A DNA stretch of 64,000 bases from Liolophura sinensis (taxonomy: Eukaryota; Mollusca; Polyplacophora; Chitonida; Chitonidae): contig NC_088300.1 in assembly GCF_032854445.1 (NCBI RefSeq), positions 60,298,984 to 60,362,983 on the forward strand. The letters run 5' to 3'. The notes beneath the pieces were generated by a model that saw nothing but the letters and a program-made list of their open reading frames with translations, did no database searches and was not told the origin of the DNA. The position numbers and the translations under genes were made by a program. Numbering within the stretch: the stretch's first letter is position 1; the number at the start of each line of letters is the position of its first letter. This document shows, in pieces, positions 1 to 64,000 of the stretch.

Positions 1-1875
1 CCATTTTAAATGTTATGTATTGATGGCCACAATACCTAATATCAAATTATTAATGAAATTAGTATGTTTTTTTTTTACAAGAATGAAATTAAATGACATA
101 GTGTATATCACACATTGATATAAATTCTAAGAATAGTAATATCACAAATTGTCACTAAACTGACTGCTATTATATAAAATTAATAAAATATTCCTGACTA
201 TGGCCTTAAGTATAGCAAGCAATCAAGAGTTTTGTTGTTGGCCATCTATGCCTTAGACCAGTGTATAAATGGTTGAATTATGTTACACTATGAAAATAAT
301 TAATACTACAAAACCTCAGTTTCACACCCCTGGCATCCAAAATTATCAATATGTGTCATAAGTCCCACGATAGAATTCAGGTACTTAACTGTATGCTGTT
401 CAATGAAGTAAATAAATAAAGAAAAAAAGAAAGATTGTTTTGGATATGGTTTTCGGTAGCCTCTAAATTTTCATAGACTACATGTATTTGTTTTTTTGTT
501 TTTTTTTTCAAGTTAATACTGAATTAAACTGTGCACTAATTTGTATTTTCATTGTACTCTGAACATGTATTTTGTCCTAATTGAATTATTCCAAAGGTGT
601 ACTATTAAATTTTAACATTTTAAACATTTTCTATATGCATAAATGCTCATTTTGATTTAGACCAAGATGTCAGTACATAGATGTTTGGCCAAAATGTCAG
701 TAAACATTTATTGCGCCCAACTGTCTGTAGACACTTTTTTTTAAATCCTTTAGTTTGAAAGTTTGCAGATGTTACCTTACCTGTGCACCATTTTTTCTCA
801 TTACTTTGTCATGTGAGCATTTTTTTATATTAACATTGCTGTACAGGAAGACTTCGAACTCTTACAGAAAAAAGAGCCTCTAAGTACTATTTAGAAACTT
901 TACATGTATTTTATATGTTGAGAAATGACCTCATAGGGGTGTATGTGTAACCACATGTCATCACATAATACATGTGTATGGCGGCCTCTGGAAAGCCCCT
1001 GGAGAGCCCCTGTAGACATCCAGCAGGGTGGACAGAGGGGAGCCTTAATGGTTCACTTAATCCAACCAGTTTGCTATGAATTTTCATATAACACTGTGCT
1101 TTTCGATATTGCGAAAAAAAGAAAATCAATAGTTTTCCCAATACAGGTACCTGTAATGAAGCTCATATACAGGGGTGGACTTGCTTGGAGTGCACAGTAA
1201 TCTTTCAGTGTGTGTTTAGCAGTTTGGATTTAAGGCCAAAAAAGTGGAGCATCTGTCTGAGTTAGTTCTGTGACATTCGTGAATTTTGGACTTACGACTA
1301 AGGCGCATTTCTGTTACGTGGAATATATTCAGTTTACGGTAATATGTGGTTATATTTTAGATATTTTTTTTTAATTTCGTACATGAAAATTTTCTTGCTG
1401 CGTGCAGATTGGGAGGTGATGCAGTTTTAAATTGGAGAAATTATGGCTTAATGATTTGGTTACCTAAATACTTGACACTAACTCTTGAATGCTTGTATAA
1501 TATTTCTCACTGAAAAAGAATGAAAAGGGGAAATTTCTAATTTTCAATTAGAATTATTTTTATGTATGTATATGTATGTAACAAGACGAAACAATGTTGA
1601 TGAATGTGGACCTTACAGACATAATTTTAGAATACGGGTTGTGTTTATAACATTTATACAGATGGACAAATTTGCCAAACTGTATAAGGCTTGAACATTG
1701 TGTGTGGAATGACTGAATAAATGCTACAAGAGGGTTTTTATATAACCCCACATTTGATACATTTTTAATGTTTCATCAGCACTAGATGTCTATACAGTTA
1801 TCTTTGGTTATTATTCTTGGTTAGCGACAGAACATACATGTACATCAATCTTCAAATTTCTGTTCTTAATTTCAG
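1..1875. other. Intron sequence upstream of first recognised ferlin exon
   Basis: I find no exon resembling the C2A core (loops ending in the DxD region and the FLGE-like strand) here. The longest open frame (943-1200) has no ferlin similarity and no splice logic. The rest is AT-rich with poly-T tracts. Most likely intron, with C2A exons and the main promoter further upstream. Confidence 0.6.
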
Positions 1876-56317
<54,442 letters not shown>

Positions 56318-56539
56318 AGCCAGTTGGGCAGCACTTTCATCTGAGCACCAAAGTTTTCTCCCCTCTCTCAAGAACTCTCCCATCAAGGAGACTGAAAGCG
56401 CGTCGTCACTACTATCTACTGAAGATAGGCGATTTTCTGGCCACAAAACCCTGGAATTTATTGGCATACTTTTATTTTGTGTGATTTGGCAATTTTCTCC
56501 CATCACTGTTTTTTGTTTAATCCTCACGTCCCCAGAACT

Positions 56540-56990
56540 GGATCAAATGCTCTTTGCACAGAGCAAAGCTAAATATTCCATTTCATGGACTAAAGATCAA
56601 ATGCTTCTTTGCATAGCCTGTGGATCAAATGCTCCCATGTACTGAGTGATGATCAAATGCTCCCTTGCACTGAGTGATGATCAAATGCTTCCTTGCGTAG
56701 CCTATAGATCAAATGCTCCCTTGCACTGAGTGAAGATCAAATGCTCCCTTGCACGGAGTGAAAATCAAATGCTCTCTTGCACGGAGTGAAGATCAAATGC
56801 TCCCTTTCACTGACTGAAGATCAAATGCTCTCTTGCAATGAGTGAGGACTGAATGCTCCCTTGCATAGACTGAAAGACTGAAAGCTCCCTTGCATACTCT
56901 GATGATCAAATTCTCCCTTGAGTAGACTGAAGATCAAATTCTCCCTTGCACAGGGTGAAGATCAAATTATGCTCCTTAGCACAAAGTGAA
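56540..56990 (+). repeat. 3'UTR tandem array, unit about 28-30 bp
   Basis: About 13-15 copies of gatcaaatgctcccttgcac tgagtgaa with substitutions and small length changes. It lies wholly within the inferred 3'UTR, so it would be present in mature mRNA. Confidence 0.88.
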
Positions 56991-57596
56991 ATCAAGTCGG
57001 ATAGCAAATTCCTTGCATACCACAAGGACATTTTCCGTTGCACTTACCAGAATCCCTTGGTACTTATCAAAAACTTTAGCACTTATCAAAATCCCTTGGC
57101 ACTTAACCTAAAATCTTGGCACTTATCAAATTCTGATTGCGCAAATAAAGAGCAAAAACCAGTTTTTGTTTCCCCCTGCACTGCGTCTTATTTTGTACCT
57201 CCCATGATAGGATTGCAATTCATGTTGCTGCACCATCTTGCACCAAAGTTTTGTTTTATCATCGTCGTGCAGCCTGCTGCCTGTTGTCTAGTGGCGCTGA
57301 TAATCATTCCAGAATTAGTACTTGACGATGTCCTTATTATTCATTCCAGGGAGCTTTGGCCGGAGAGGTTGTTAATATATTTTAGGTCCATGCGGAAAGC
57401 ACCCTGCAGTGTTGGGATTGTTTATTGTTCAGAAAGATACCTTGAGAGAAAGAAGATGCTCACAGGATGAGTGATCATTTTGTGGGGTTTTTTTTTTTTT
57501 TTTTTTTTTTTTCATTCTGTGATACTACATTCTGTTAATGTCTGGAATCAGTCGATTTCACTGTTGTGCACTAGATAATGGAAAATGAAGACCATA

Positions 57597-57606
57597 AATA
57601 AATAAA
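57597..57606 (+). terminator. Polyadenylation signals
   Basis: Two overlapping AATAAA hexamers (57597-57602 and 57601-57606) in ataaataaataaagac, followed by a T/G-rich stretch (ttctggcttgttgttatggtt) about 20 bp downstream, the usual downstream element composition. Confidence 0.75.
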
Positions 57607-59333
57607 GACTCGCCAAAGATTCTGGCTTGTTGTTATGGTTCTTTAGAGAGTTTAATGAAATGTAGGAGACATTACGTGTAATTTCTCTAGGATTCAGGTC
57701 ACAGAAACAAGTGAGATAAAAACATGGAAGAATATTTTACGGAATAACTTGTAAAAGACTAATATTGTTAATGTACATGTAAAAAGGTTTGCTAATGGTC
57801 CGTTAAGATGTCCAGAAGTATTCCAGAAAACTGACAGTGATTGGACAAGTTTTGGGTTTAGAGTGTTGAGGAGATCGTTGTGAAGTGTGTAACCTCTGTG
57901 ATAGACAAAAGCTAGTGAATAGCCTGGTCCTAAGTTTGCCTCCATATAATCCTGACATGGTAATCTGAATGGGATGTGTGACTTGGATGTAGGATAGGAA
58001 GATGTTGAAGCCATCATTTCACATGTAGCTTTGCAGTCGGAAGCCTTTTGGATATTCAAATGATACATAACAACCATGGCCCATTCATGCTTGCCCTAAG
58101 ATAACCATACCTGAATAATCATGTTTTCATTGTATAATCCTGAATGGACTTGCACCATCTATAAAGGATGGCTGCAGCATTCTTGAAAGATCCATTCAAG
58201 GTAGACATTGGAAGCAGGAAAATTATCCATGTAAGTGTAGGATGTATCAGTAGGATTTGGTTCTGTTGTGACAAGTCGTTGTAAAAAGTCCGTTTTTTTT
58301 TCGGATATAGATAAATTTATTTATGTACTGAGTTCCATAGTCATGGTAGTAATCACAGTTTGGATATACACCTCCTCTTAGGGGAAAAATTCTTCTACAT
58401 TAGGATATATGTCTACATTTGTTCTTGCAATAGCGTGCAATTAGAAATACACAAAATTTTCAGTGTATTTTTCCCAGCTTTAAATCATATTTTTAGTGGT
58501 GTAGAATCCTGCATTGAAAATAATCTGGCACTTACCAAAGTCAGATGATGATTCTTTGAGAGGGTTTTTTCTGTATTCATTGTCCTCAGCTGTGATAAAT
58601 ATATCAACCATGGTCTTCCCCTGGATATGATTTAAATGGAGAAATCTGTATTTAATCTGTATTTTAATATTTTTACTAATTAAAATTATGAAGAATTCTA
58701 TATAGTAGTCTGATATATTATTTAAAATGGCTTTTAGTCTACATTCGTATGATACTGTTATACAACACTATACAATAATCATGTATTAAGCAGTTTTCCT
58801 CTTCAAGGGTAGTTCAGAAGTGAATTCAGAACTGACTAGCTGAAAATAAGAAACTGGGCTACTGAAGGAAAAGTAGTTTATTGAATCAAACTGACCGTTG
58901 TAAATTTATAGAAGGATTGAACACTTTCTGAGTTAAGGTCTCTTATTTAATACTATGTTATCCTGCAGAATTTTGTCACACTTGTTAACTTTGACAGACT
59001 GCTTTTGTGCTTGTTGATCTTGTTACAATCGTTGAAGTGTCCACCATTTTAAAAGTGCTGAGAACACACATAAACATGACATCATGAAGATGCATGAAGG
59101 TGTATTTGGATTTAGTTCTCCCTCAGGTCAGCTGGTCTTAACTTTTGAATGTATTAACAAATACCTCCTACAATGAGATATATGAGAATGTATCATGATA
59201 TATGAAAATTATGTATTTATTTTATAAAACATTGTGTTATTCTGTGTCTTGACTATCAGCTGTATTTCTTTCACAGTGTATTTGAGATTGACATCCGTGA
59301 AAAACAAGTGAAAGAAATTTTTGTTCCTCTGAG

Positions 59334-59440
59334 CCCCGTTTCACAAAGCGCACGCAGCACTACGTTCACGTAACTGCCACGGCCATGTTATACCTACAAT
59401 ACTGGTCATCATGGAAATTAGGTGCACTTGTGAAATGGGG
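59334..59440. mobile_element. Small foldback/MITE-like element
   Basis: Left end ccccgtttcacaaagcgcac, right end gtgcacttgtgaaatgggg: imperfect inverted repeats around a 107-bp segment. The gtttcacaaa core is shared with the ends of 48954-49093, suggesting related elements. Confidence 0.6.
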
Positions 59441-61700
59441 TCCTGCTCTCCCGTTTCATGGTATTATTACAGATTTATCCAATAACATAAAACCTTTGTG
59501 GATTCAAGAACTATAAGGTTTGCTCGTTGGGTAACATTTAGTCTTTTCTATTCTTTAATCCTCTCCAAACTGTGATCGACTGAAGGGGTAATGTACTAAA
59601 TTGTTTCACATCTGTAGTTAGCTATAAAACTCGAGAAGATATCTAACTTTTCATGCCACTATGACCGGTATCAACATTTTCAGACGCTTAGCTGCAAAGG
59701 AAAATTTCCAAAACTACCAAATGTCGGTTTTGAACCCCCTTCTGTCAGGTCATCTATAATGTGTTTAGAAACTGTTTCACGATCTGTGATAAGTCATACA
59801 TATTTCTACCTGCTCCCTATCTGAACTTTGACCCACCAGATAAGTTTGTATATACATAAAACAATTTTCATCTATTACTGGTTATAGTTCACCATTTATT
59901 TATCTCTATGTATTTTCTTTTTCTTGATCGTCTGTATTAAAACTCATATTTTTTCCTTAACCAAACATTAGTGCTGTTATTTGTTGAGATATGTTGTTCT
60001 AAACAGTTCACCTGCAGTTACTTAAAGTGTTCAAGGACACTATCCTTGACTTGTTTACAAACCAGTATCGCCCAGTGTGCGTGCTAATATATGATAATGT
60101 GTAAAACATTACACACAAGTGATCACGAGGGAATAATGCAATAACTGTATTGTTCTGTGGCTGGAATAACTGAAATGTAGAATCCTGCAAATTTTGGCGC
60201 AAATGAGACTCGCCCTCTGCAGGGAAAGGTTACGATTCATTGTAATTCGAAATCACGCTTTGAGTCAGCGTGAATTGTGTTCAAAATGTTACAGGCCCAT
60301 GACAGTCTGTAATAAAAAGCAAATCTTGTATCAGGATTTCGTCTAACATGAAGTTCATGCTATCCTTCTGTACGAACCGACCTGGCAAATATAAAAGACT
60401 TGCATCATAGAGAGCAAGCGACAACTGTGCTATTCGGTAAATCGTCACATGCAAGCGCTCGAACACTGCCATTCCGTATTCAGGCTTTATTCTACCTGTT
60501 CATGCAAAGAGAAAAATGTGGTAAGTTGCATTCAATAGATGTCACTGGTTTAGAATTCATCAAAATGCTCTCTTATCATATCCAGCATAGAATCGCGTTA
60601 AAACAAAACGACGTAGAACTGCAATCAAATAAATTTATAAATTACGTGCAAGTGCGGCAGGGGTCAATATGTTTTTGCTGTAAAATTTTCCTGATCGTGG
60701 ACTTGGAGCAGAGAACAGCCTGGTGTCAATTCTACACGTTCTAGATATAAGGTGTAATGATATACAGCTGTTTGCCTCTCTGACTATAAATTCTCAGCCG
60801 TCGAAGCTTGCACCCTAGCGGAACACCGTAAGAATTCGATCACAGACAACTTTTGAATTTGGCAACTTTTTTCAGAATTACCTCAAACCGCGTATTCAAC
60901 GTTATTTTGTGGTGATGTTCACCAAGGTTGGCTCATAGCTACCTGCATGGAGATATATATTATATATATTTCACAATATGTGGCTTATAGTTGTTAAGCC
61001 AGCTCTTGAGATTTATCTGTTACAAAGAGTCAATCACCTCACAAAGTTAACAACAGCATTTTGTGTGCTGGTGCCTGTGTGGCTTTGGAAATAATCGCTT
61101 GATTTTGGGCATAAAACTCAATTCTAGGAACAAATTCCGTAAAATTTCCTTAAGAAAGTATAGATAGACAAAATCCTAGAAAGTAAGCTTATCAACAGTT
61201 ATCGCAAAATGTTTGAAACAGTTTTAATAGTGTTATAATACGAGAGTTACAATTCTGCTTTGACACTGGATTTGTGATAATGTGCCGTTGACCCTCATTT
61301 ATATCCGAGCGGATGTTGGCTTCTGTTGGAAGTCTGCTATCGTTCTGGGAACCTGGTTAACAGTTTCGCATCCATGTCATGCTACATGGCTCGGCTGCGG
61401 CTTTGAATGAGGAGGTTTGCATTTATCTGGTGAGGCGCGGTGGTTTATCCGGGTTCTGTGTCCAATCAAAGAAAGCAGTAAGCTGTTCAACTTTGAAATA
61501 AACTGGAAGTCCTGACATTTTGTGTGAATGTATATACCCTAACTTCGTTTATATTGTATGTTGCACAGTTCACAGTAGAAACATAGAGACACCAAACACT
61601 ACGTCAGACTATATTTACTGTTAGTTTGTGTCACTATCAACACCCGGGCAACGATAACACTAACACAAGATCAAAGAAAGAAAATTTAATACATATAATT

Positions 61701-61953
61701 TGATTTTATTTATTTGATTGGTGTACTCAAGAATATTTCTCTTATACGACAGCGGCCAGCATTATGTTGGGAGGAAACTGGGCATTGCCCGGGGGGAAAC
61801 CCACGACCATCCGCAGGTTGCTGTCAGTCCTTCCCACGTATGGCCGGAGCGGAAGCCAGCATGAGTTGAACTCATATCGACCGCATTGGTGAGAGACTTT
61901 TGGGTCATTACGCTGCGCTAGCGCGCAAACCAACTGAGCCACGGAAGCCCGCC
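61701..61953 (-). mobile_element. Full-length SINE, minus strand, with 11-bp target site duplication
   Basis: Read on the minus strand it starts gggcttccgtggctcagttg, has a B-box-like gagttcaactcatgctggc, and the usual body and tail. tacatataatt flanks it at 61690-61700 and 61954-61964. The 3' end has lost a few bases (tgattggtgtactcaagaat lacks ttttacgcc). Confidence 0.92.
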
Positions 61954-63109
61954 TACATATAATTCAATAATCTAAACTAAATAGTACAACATATATACAG
62001 AGTATATAAAACAATGTAAACAACAACAAAATATAGTTCCTTAAGGAGATTAACACTTGGATTGAATTAAGTAAGTACATGATAACACTTGCATTGCAGT
62101 GAGAGTCAGCCGTACGCAAGACACACTGCCGAATGGTAATTGTATTAAACCTGTCTTCTCCCTTCCCTTAGAAACTGATTTGGTAAAGTCCCATGTCTAT
62201 GTCGAGCGCTAAGAATTCAGTCCTGGGATCTTGTCACAAAGTGGCCTCTAGAGCAATGTCAGCTCCAGTGGAAATGGGATAGAAGCACGTCACAACACAA
62301 AGAGACAATGAGAAATAAAGGCTCAGAACAGAAGTCTCAAACACAAGAATAGTGAGAGGCGAAACGTTGACTCGATGTTCATACAATAAAAATAGAGTTT
62401 TCAGAATGACAGAGTCAGCTGGAACGAAGACCGACTAGCTGTCAATGACACATTCCTAATGTTTCACAAGGGACTTTCCCGACAAGCAAGACTGACGAGT
62501 TAGACTGCAAACTAACTGGGCTATATATAGGCTCGAACAACATGCTGCAATTCTCTAGTTTCTACCATTCATTGTTGATTCTCGAAATCAAGAGAGCCAC
62601 ACAGAGAAAGCATACACATTAACAGTGAGCATCCAGAAAGATCGGTCGGGTTAAATGTTCTCGAAAGCAGAGCAAGATTAACATGAAAATAAACCCAGAT
62701 CTAGGTCAAACACTGACTCGGTTAGCATCAAGCCAAAAGAGTGCATTTACAATGCAGAATAATGAAATAAAGACAGTGTATTACAGACGCGCTCACAGCA
62801 TATCTAAATAAAGGTCGCAGCTAAAATGTGTTCCTGTCGAGTTATCCATGTGACATTTAACGCTTGTGGTGTTTCGTAGCGTTTCAGTATATGTCGTAAT
62901 GCACCATCCACCCTTCTTGTTATATAGCCACTTTACATCATATACTGGCATACCCAATTACCAATCATATATCTACCAATCACACATCCAATTTAGGTAT
63001 GGTTGACAATAAACAAGGCTTGAAATCATTGGTAAATGAATCGTGATGGTTTTGATGGTTAAAGGTCATAGTAATTTCCCCGATATAAATCGACATATAC
63101 CGAAGACAA

Positions 63110-63221
63110 GTTTAAAAGCCTAGAACCCCACGTGCCCTTCGACAAGGGCAGTGTAAGCGTTCTGTGATACGGCTCCAATTCGTCTGTATTTTGATTCTTT
63201 ATCCGTGCTTCATAACGTTAG
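63110..63221 (+). other. Candidate 5' noncoding exon of a second gene
   Basis: A TATA-like gatataaatc at about 63082 is followed, about 30 bp on, by a segment ending in a good donor, gttagttg|gtgagt at 63222. Splicing to the acceptor at 63630 would place it upstream of the ATG at 63646. Start of transcription is a guess. Confidence 0.4.
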
Positions 63222-63645
63222 TTGGTGAGTATATATATGCATCCTTATTAAAAGCGACTGTGCTTTAAATACGATTCTGGCTCTACATGCTTTTCTTAAC
63301 ATTTTTGCGACTACATTTATCCATTTAACACTTCAAATATACAGAGCGGGGTTGATCTTTTCCTGTAGTATTTTCTAATATTAATCCAAAATTGTCAAAG
63401 GATTATCGAAATCATCATTCTGAGTAACAACGAACCTACAAGGGTATTTACTAGTATTCATACACAAATAGTGCAGAAAACAGATCATCGCCCCAGTCAT
63501 CTATGTGACCACTCTCAATACAGTTTTAATGTTTTCAGTGAAAAGACAACGGCGCCAAGATGCCAAGAGCCAAGAGGAAGATGGATGTTTTCATATGAAG
63601 AATAATTACAATAAAATTTTTACATTTTAGAGAGAAAAGAACGCA

Positions 63646-63756
63646 ATGAAGCCTTACCTTCCAGTTCTTGTTGTTGTCTGTTATCAACTAAGTGGCACAA
63701 ATGGCCGTGAATTTCCCAGAGGCCAACTTTCCTCTGGCTCGGAAGACAGATTTGAG
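63646..63756 (+). CDS. First coding exon of a probable secreted protein (continues beyond window)
   Basis: The exon begins after acceptor tacattttag (63621-63630); ATG at 63646 in context acgcaATG; donor gttagt at 63757, 37 codons, phase 0. It encodes MKPYLPVLVVVCYQLSGTNG then REFPRGQLSSGSEDRFE. The first 20 residues look like a signal peptide (hydrophobic core LPVLVVVC, small residues at the end), so the product is likely secreted or a type I membrane protein. A short upstream ATG frame at 63560 ends within a few codons. The rest lies outside the window and I do not recognise the family. Confidence 0.6.
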
Positions 63757-64000
63757 GTTAGTAACTAATGTGGTTTATAAACTATCCAGGAAATAACACT
63801 GTTGAGAAGCGAATATTACCATGCTTGTTAAATTGAGAAACAGGTTTGGAAACTACAATGATGTATTTAAGTTTTCTCTTTTCAAACTGGGTCCCGCTTG
63901 TTTACAACGTCAGTGGTAACGCACAGTATTTACTGTACAGTTTAACAGCTGTCAGATAAGCATTTACTTATGAATTATTATTCGTATATATACATGCTAT

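Larger units (their letters stand above)
56318..57625 (+). other. DYSF-like: Ferlin 3'UTR
   Basis: About 1.3 kb from the stop to the end estimated from two overlapping AATAAA signals at 57597 and 57601; a further AATAAA at 57144 could give a shorter UTR. It contains a tandem array at 56540-56990, a diverged ttatcaaaatcccttggcac repeat at about 57060-57130 and a poly-T tract at about 57487-57512. Exact cleavage site not visible. Confidence 0.7.
57630..63080. other. Intergenic region
   Basis: About 5.4 kb with no supported gene. It contains the foldback element at 59334-59440 and a minus-strand SINE at 61701-61953. The largest frames (57694-58077 minus, 60400-60744 plus) lack homology I can recognise and clear splice logic. 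Confidence 0.5.

Noticed and set aside
56946-57470. Longest open frame of the window (174 codons, TTG start)
   Set aside because: It lies in the inferred ferlin 3'UTR, begins inside the tandem array, has no ATG near its start and no recognisable domain. Repeat-derived sequence lacking stops explains part of its length.
57694-58077. Minus-strand open frame of 127 codons
   Set aside because: No family recognised, no flanking splice or poly(A) logic on that strand that I can see; the hydrophobic end follows from T-rich composition. Left as unproven.

Overview
This window is animal genomic DNA and is dominated by one large multi-exon gene on the + strand. The gene is a type I ferlin of the dysferlin/myoferlin family. 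It is AT-rich, has many short exons separated by introns of about 0.1 to 7 kb, and carries a tRNA-derived SINE whose 3' end (around 'gaaatattcttgagtacggcgtaaaacacc') I associate with molluscan and other lophotrochozoan genomes. The palindrome tacatgta is also very frequent. I infer a mollusc or near relative; the species cannot be told from this.

Layout. 1-1875: no exon recognised; the C2A-coding exons and main promoter must lie upstream of the window. 1876-5109: end of C2A and an acidic then basic linker. 7988-8125: an alternative first coding exon with its own ATG. 12188-13602: C2B and FerI. 13907-23772: C2C, including two homologous 77-nt exons that look mutually exclusive. 24260-32259: FerA, FerB and the DysF region. 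32841-34552: C2D. 36310-37263: C2E. 38650-42963: a linker made of small phase-symmetric exons, several probably alternative. 44316-47340: C2F. 48113-53701: linker and C2G. 54223-56317: tail, single transmembrane helix, short extracytoplasmic end and stop, followed by a roughly 1.3-kb 3'UTR with poly(A) signals at 57597 and 57601. 57630-63080 is intergenic. At the right edge (about 63110-63756) the first exons of a second, apparently secreted-protein gene begin.

Reading-frame check. Taking one of the two alternative 77-nt exons and all cassette exons, the 54 exons from 1876 to 56317 join without any stop into 6132 nt (2043 residues plus stop), with every splice phase agreeing. The order matches vertebrate dysferlin from the end of C2A to the C-terminus.

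Most notable: (i) the mutually exclusive C2C exon pair, which swaps a Ca2+-binding loop; (ii) two tandem arrays that have amplified a real splice site, a 48-bp donor array at 47331-47731 and a 68-bp acceptor array at 54640-55110, where use of decoy sites would truncate the protein, in the second case just before the membrane anchor; (iii) an alternative promoter/first exon giving a C2A-less ferlin; (iv) a series of in-frame cassette exons in the linkers; (v) a GC-AG intron. All isoform claims are inferred from sequence and need transcript data.
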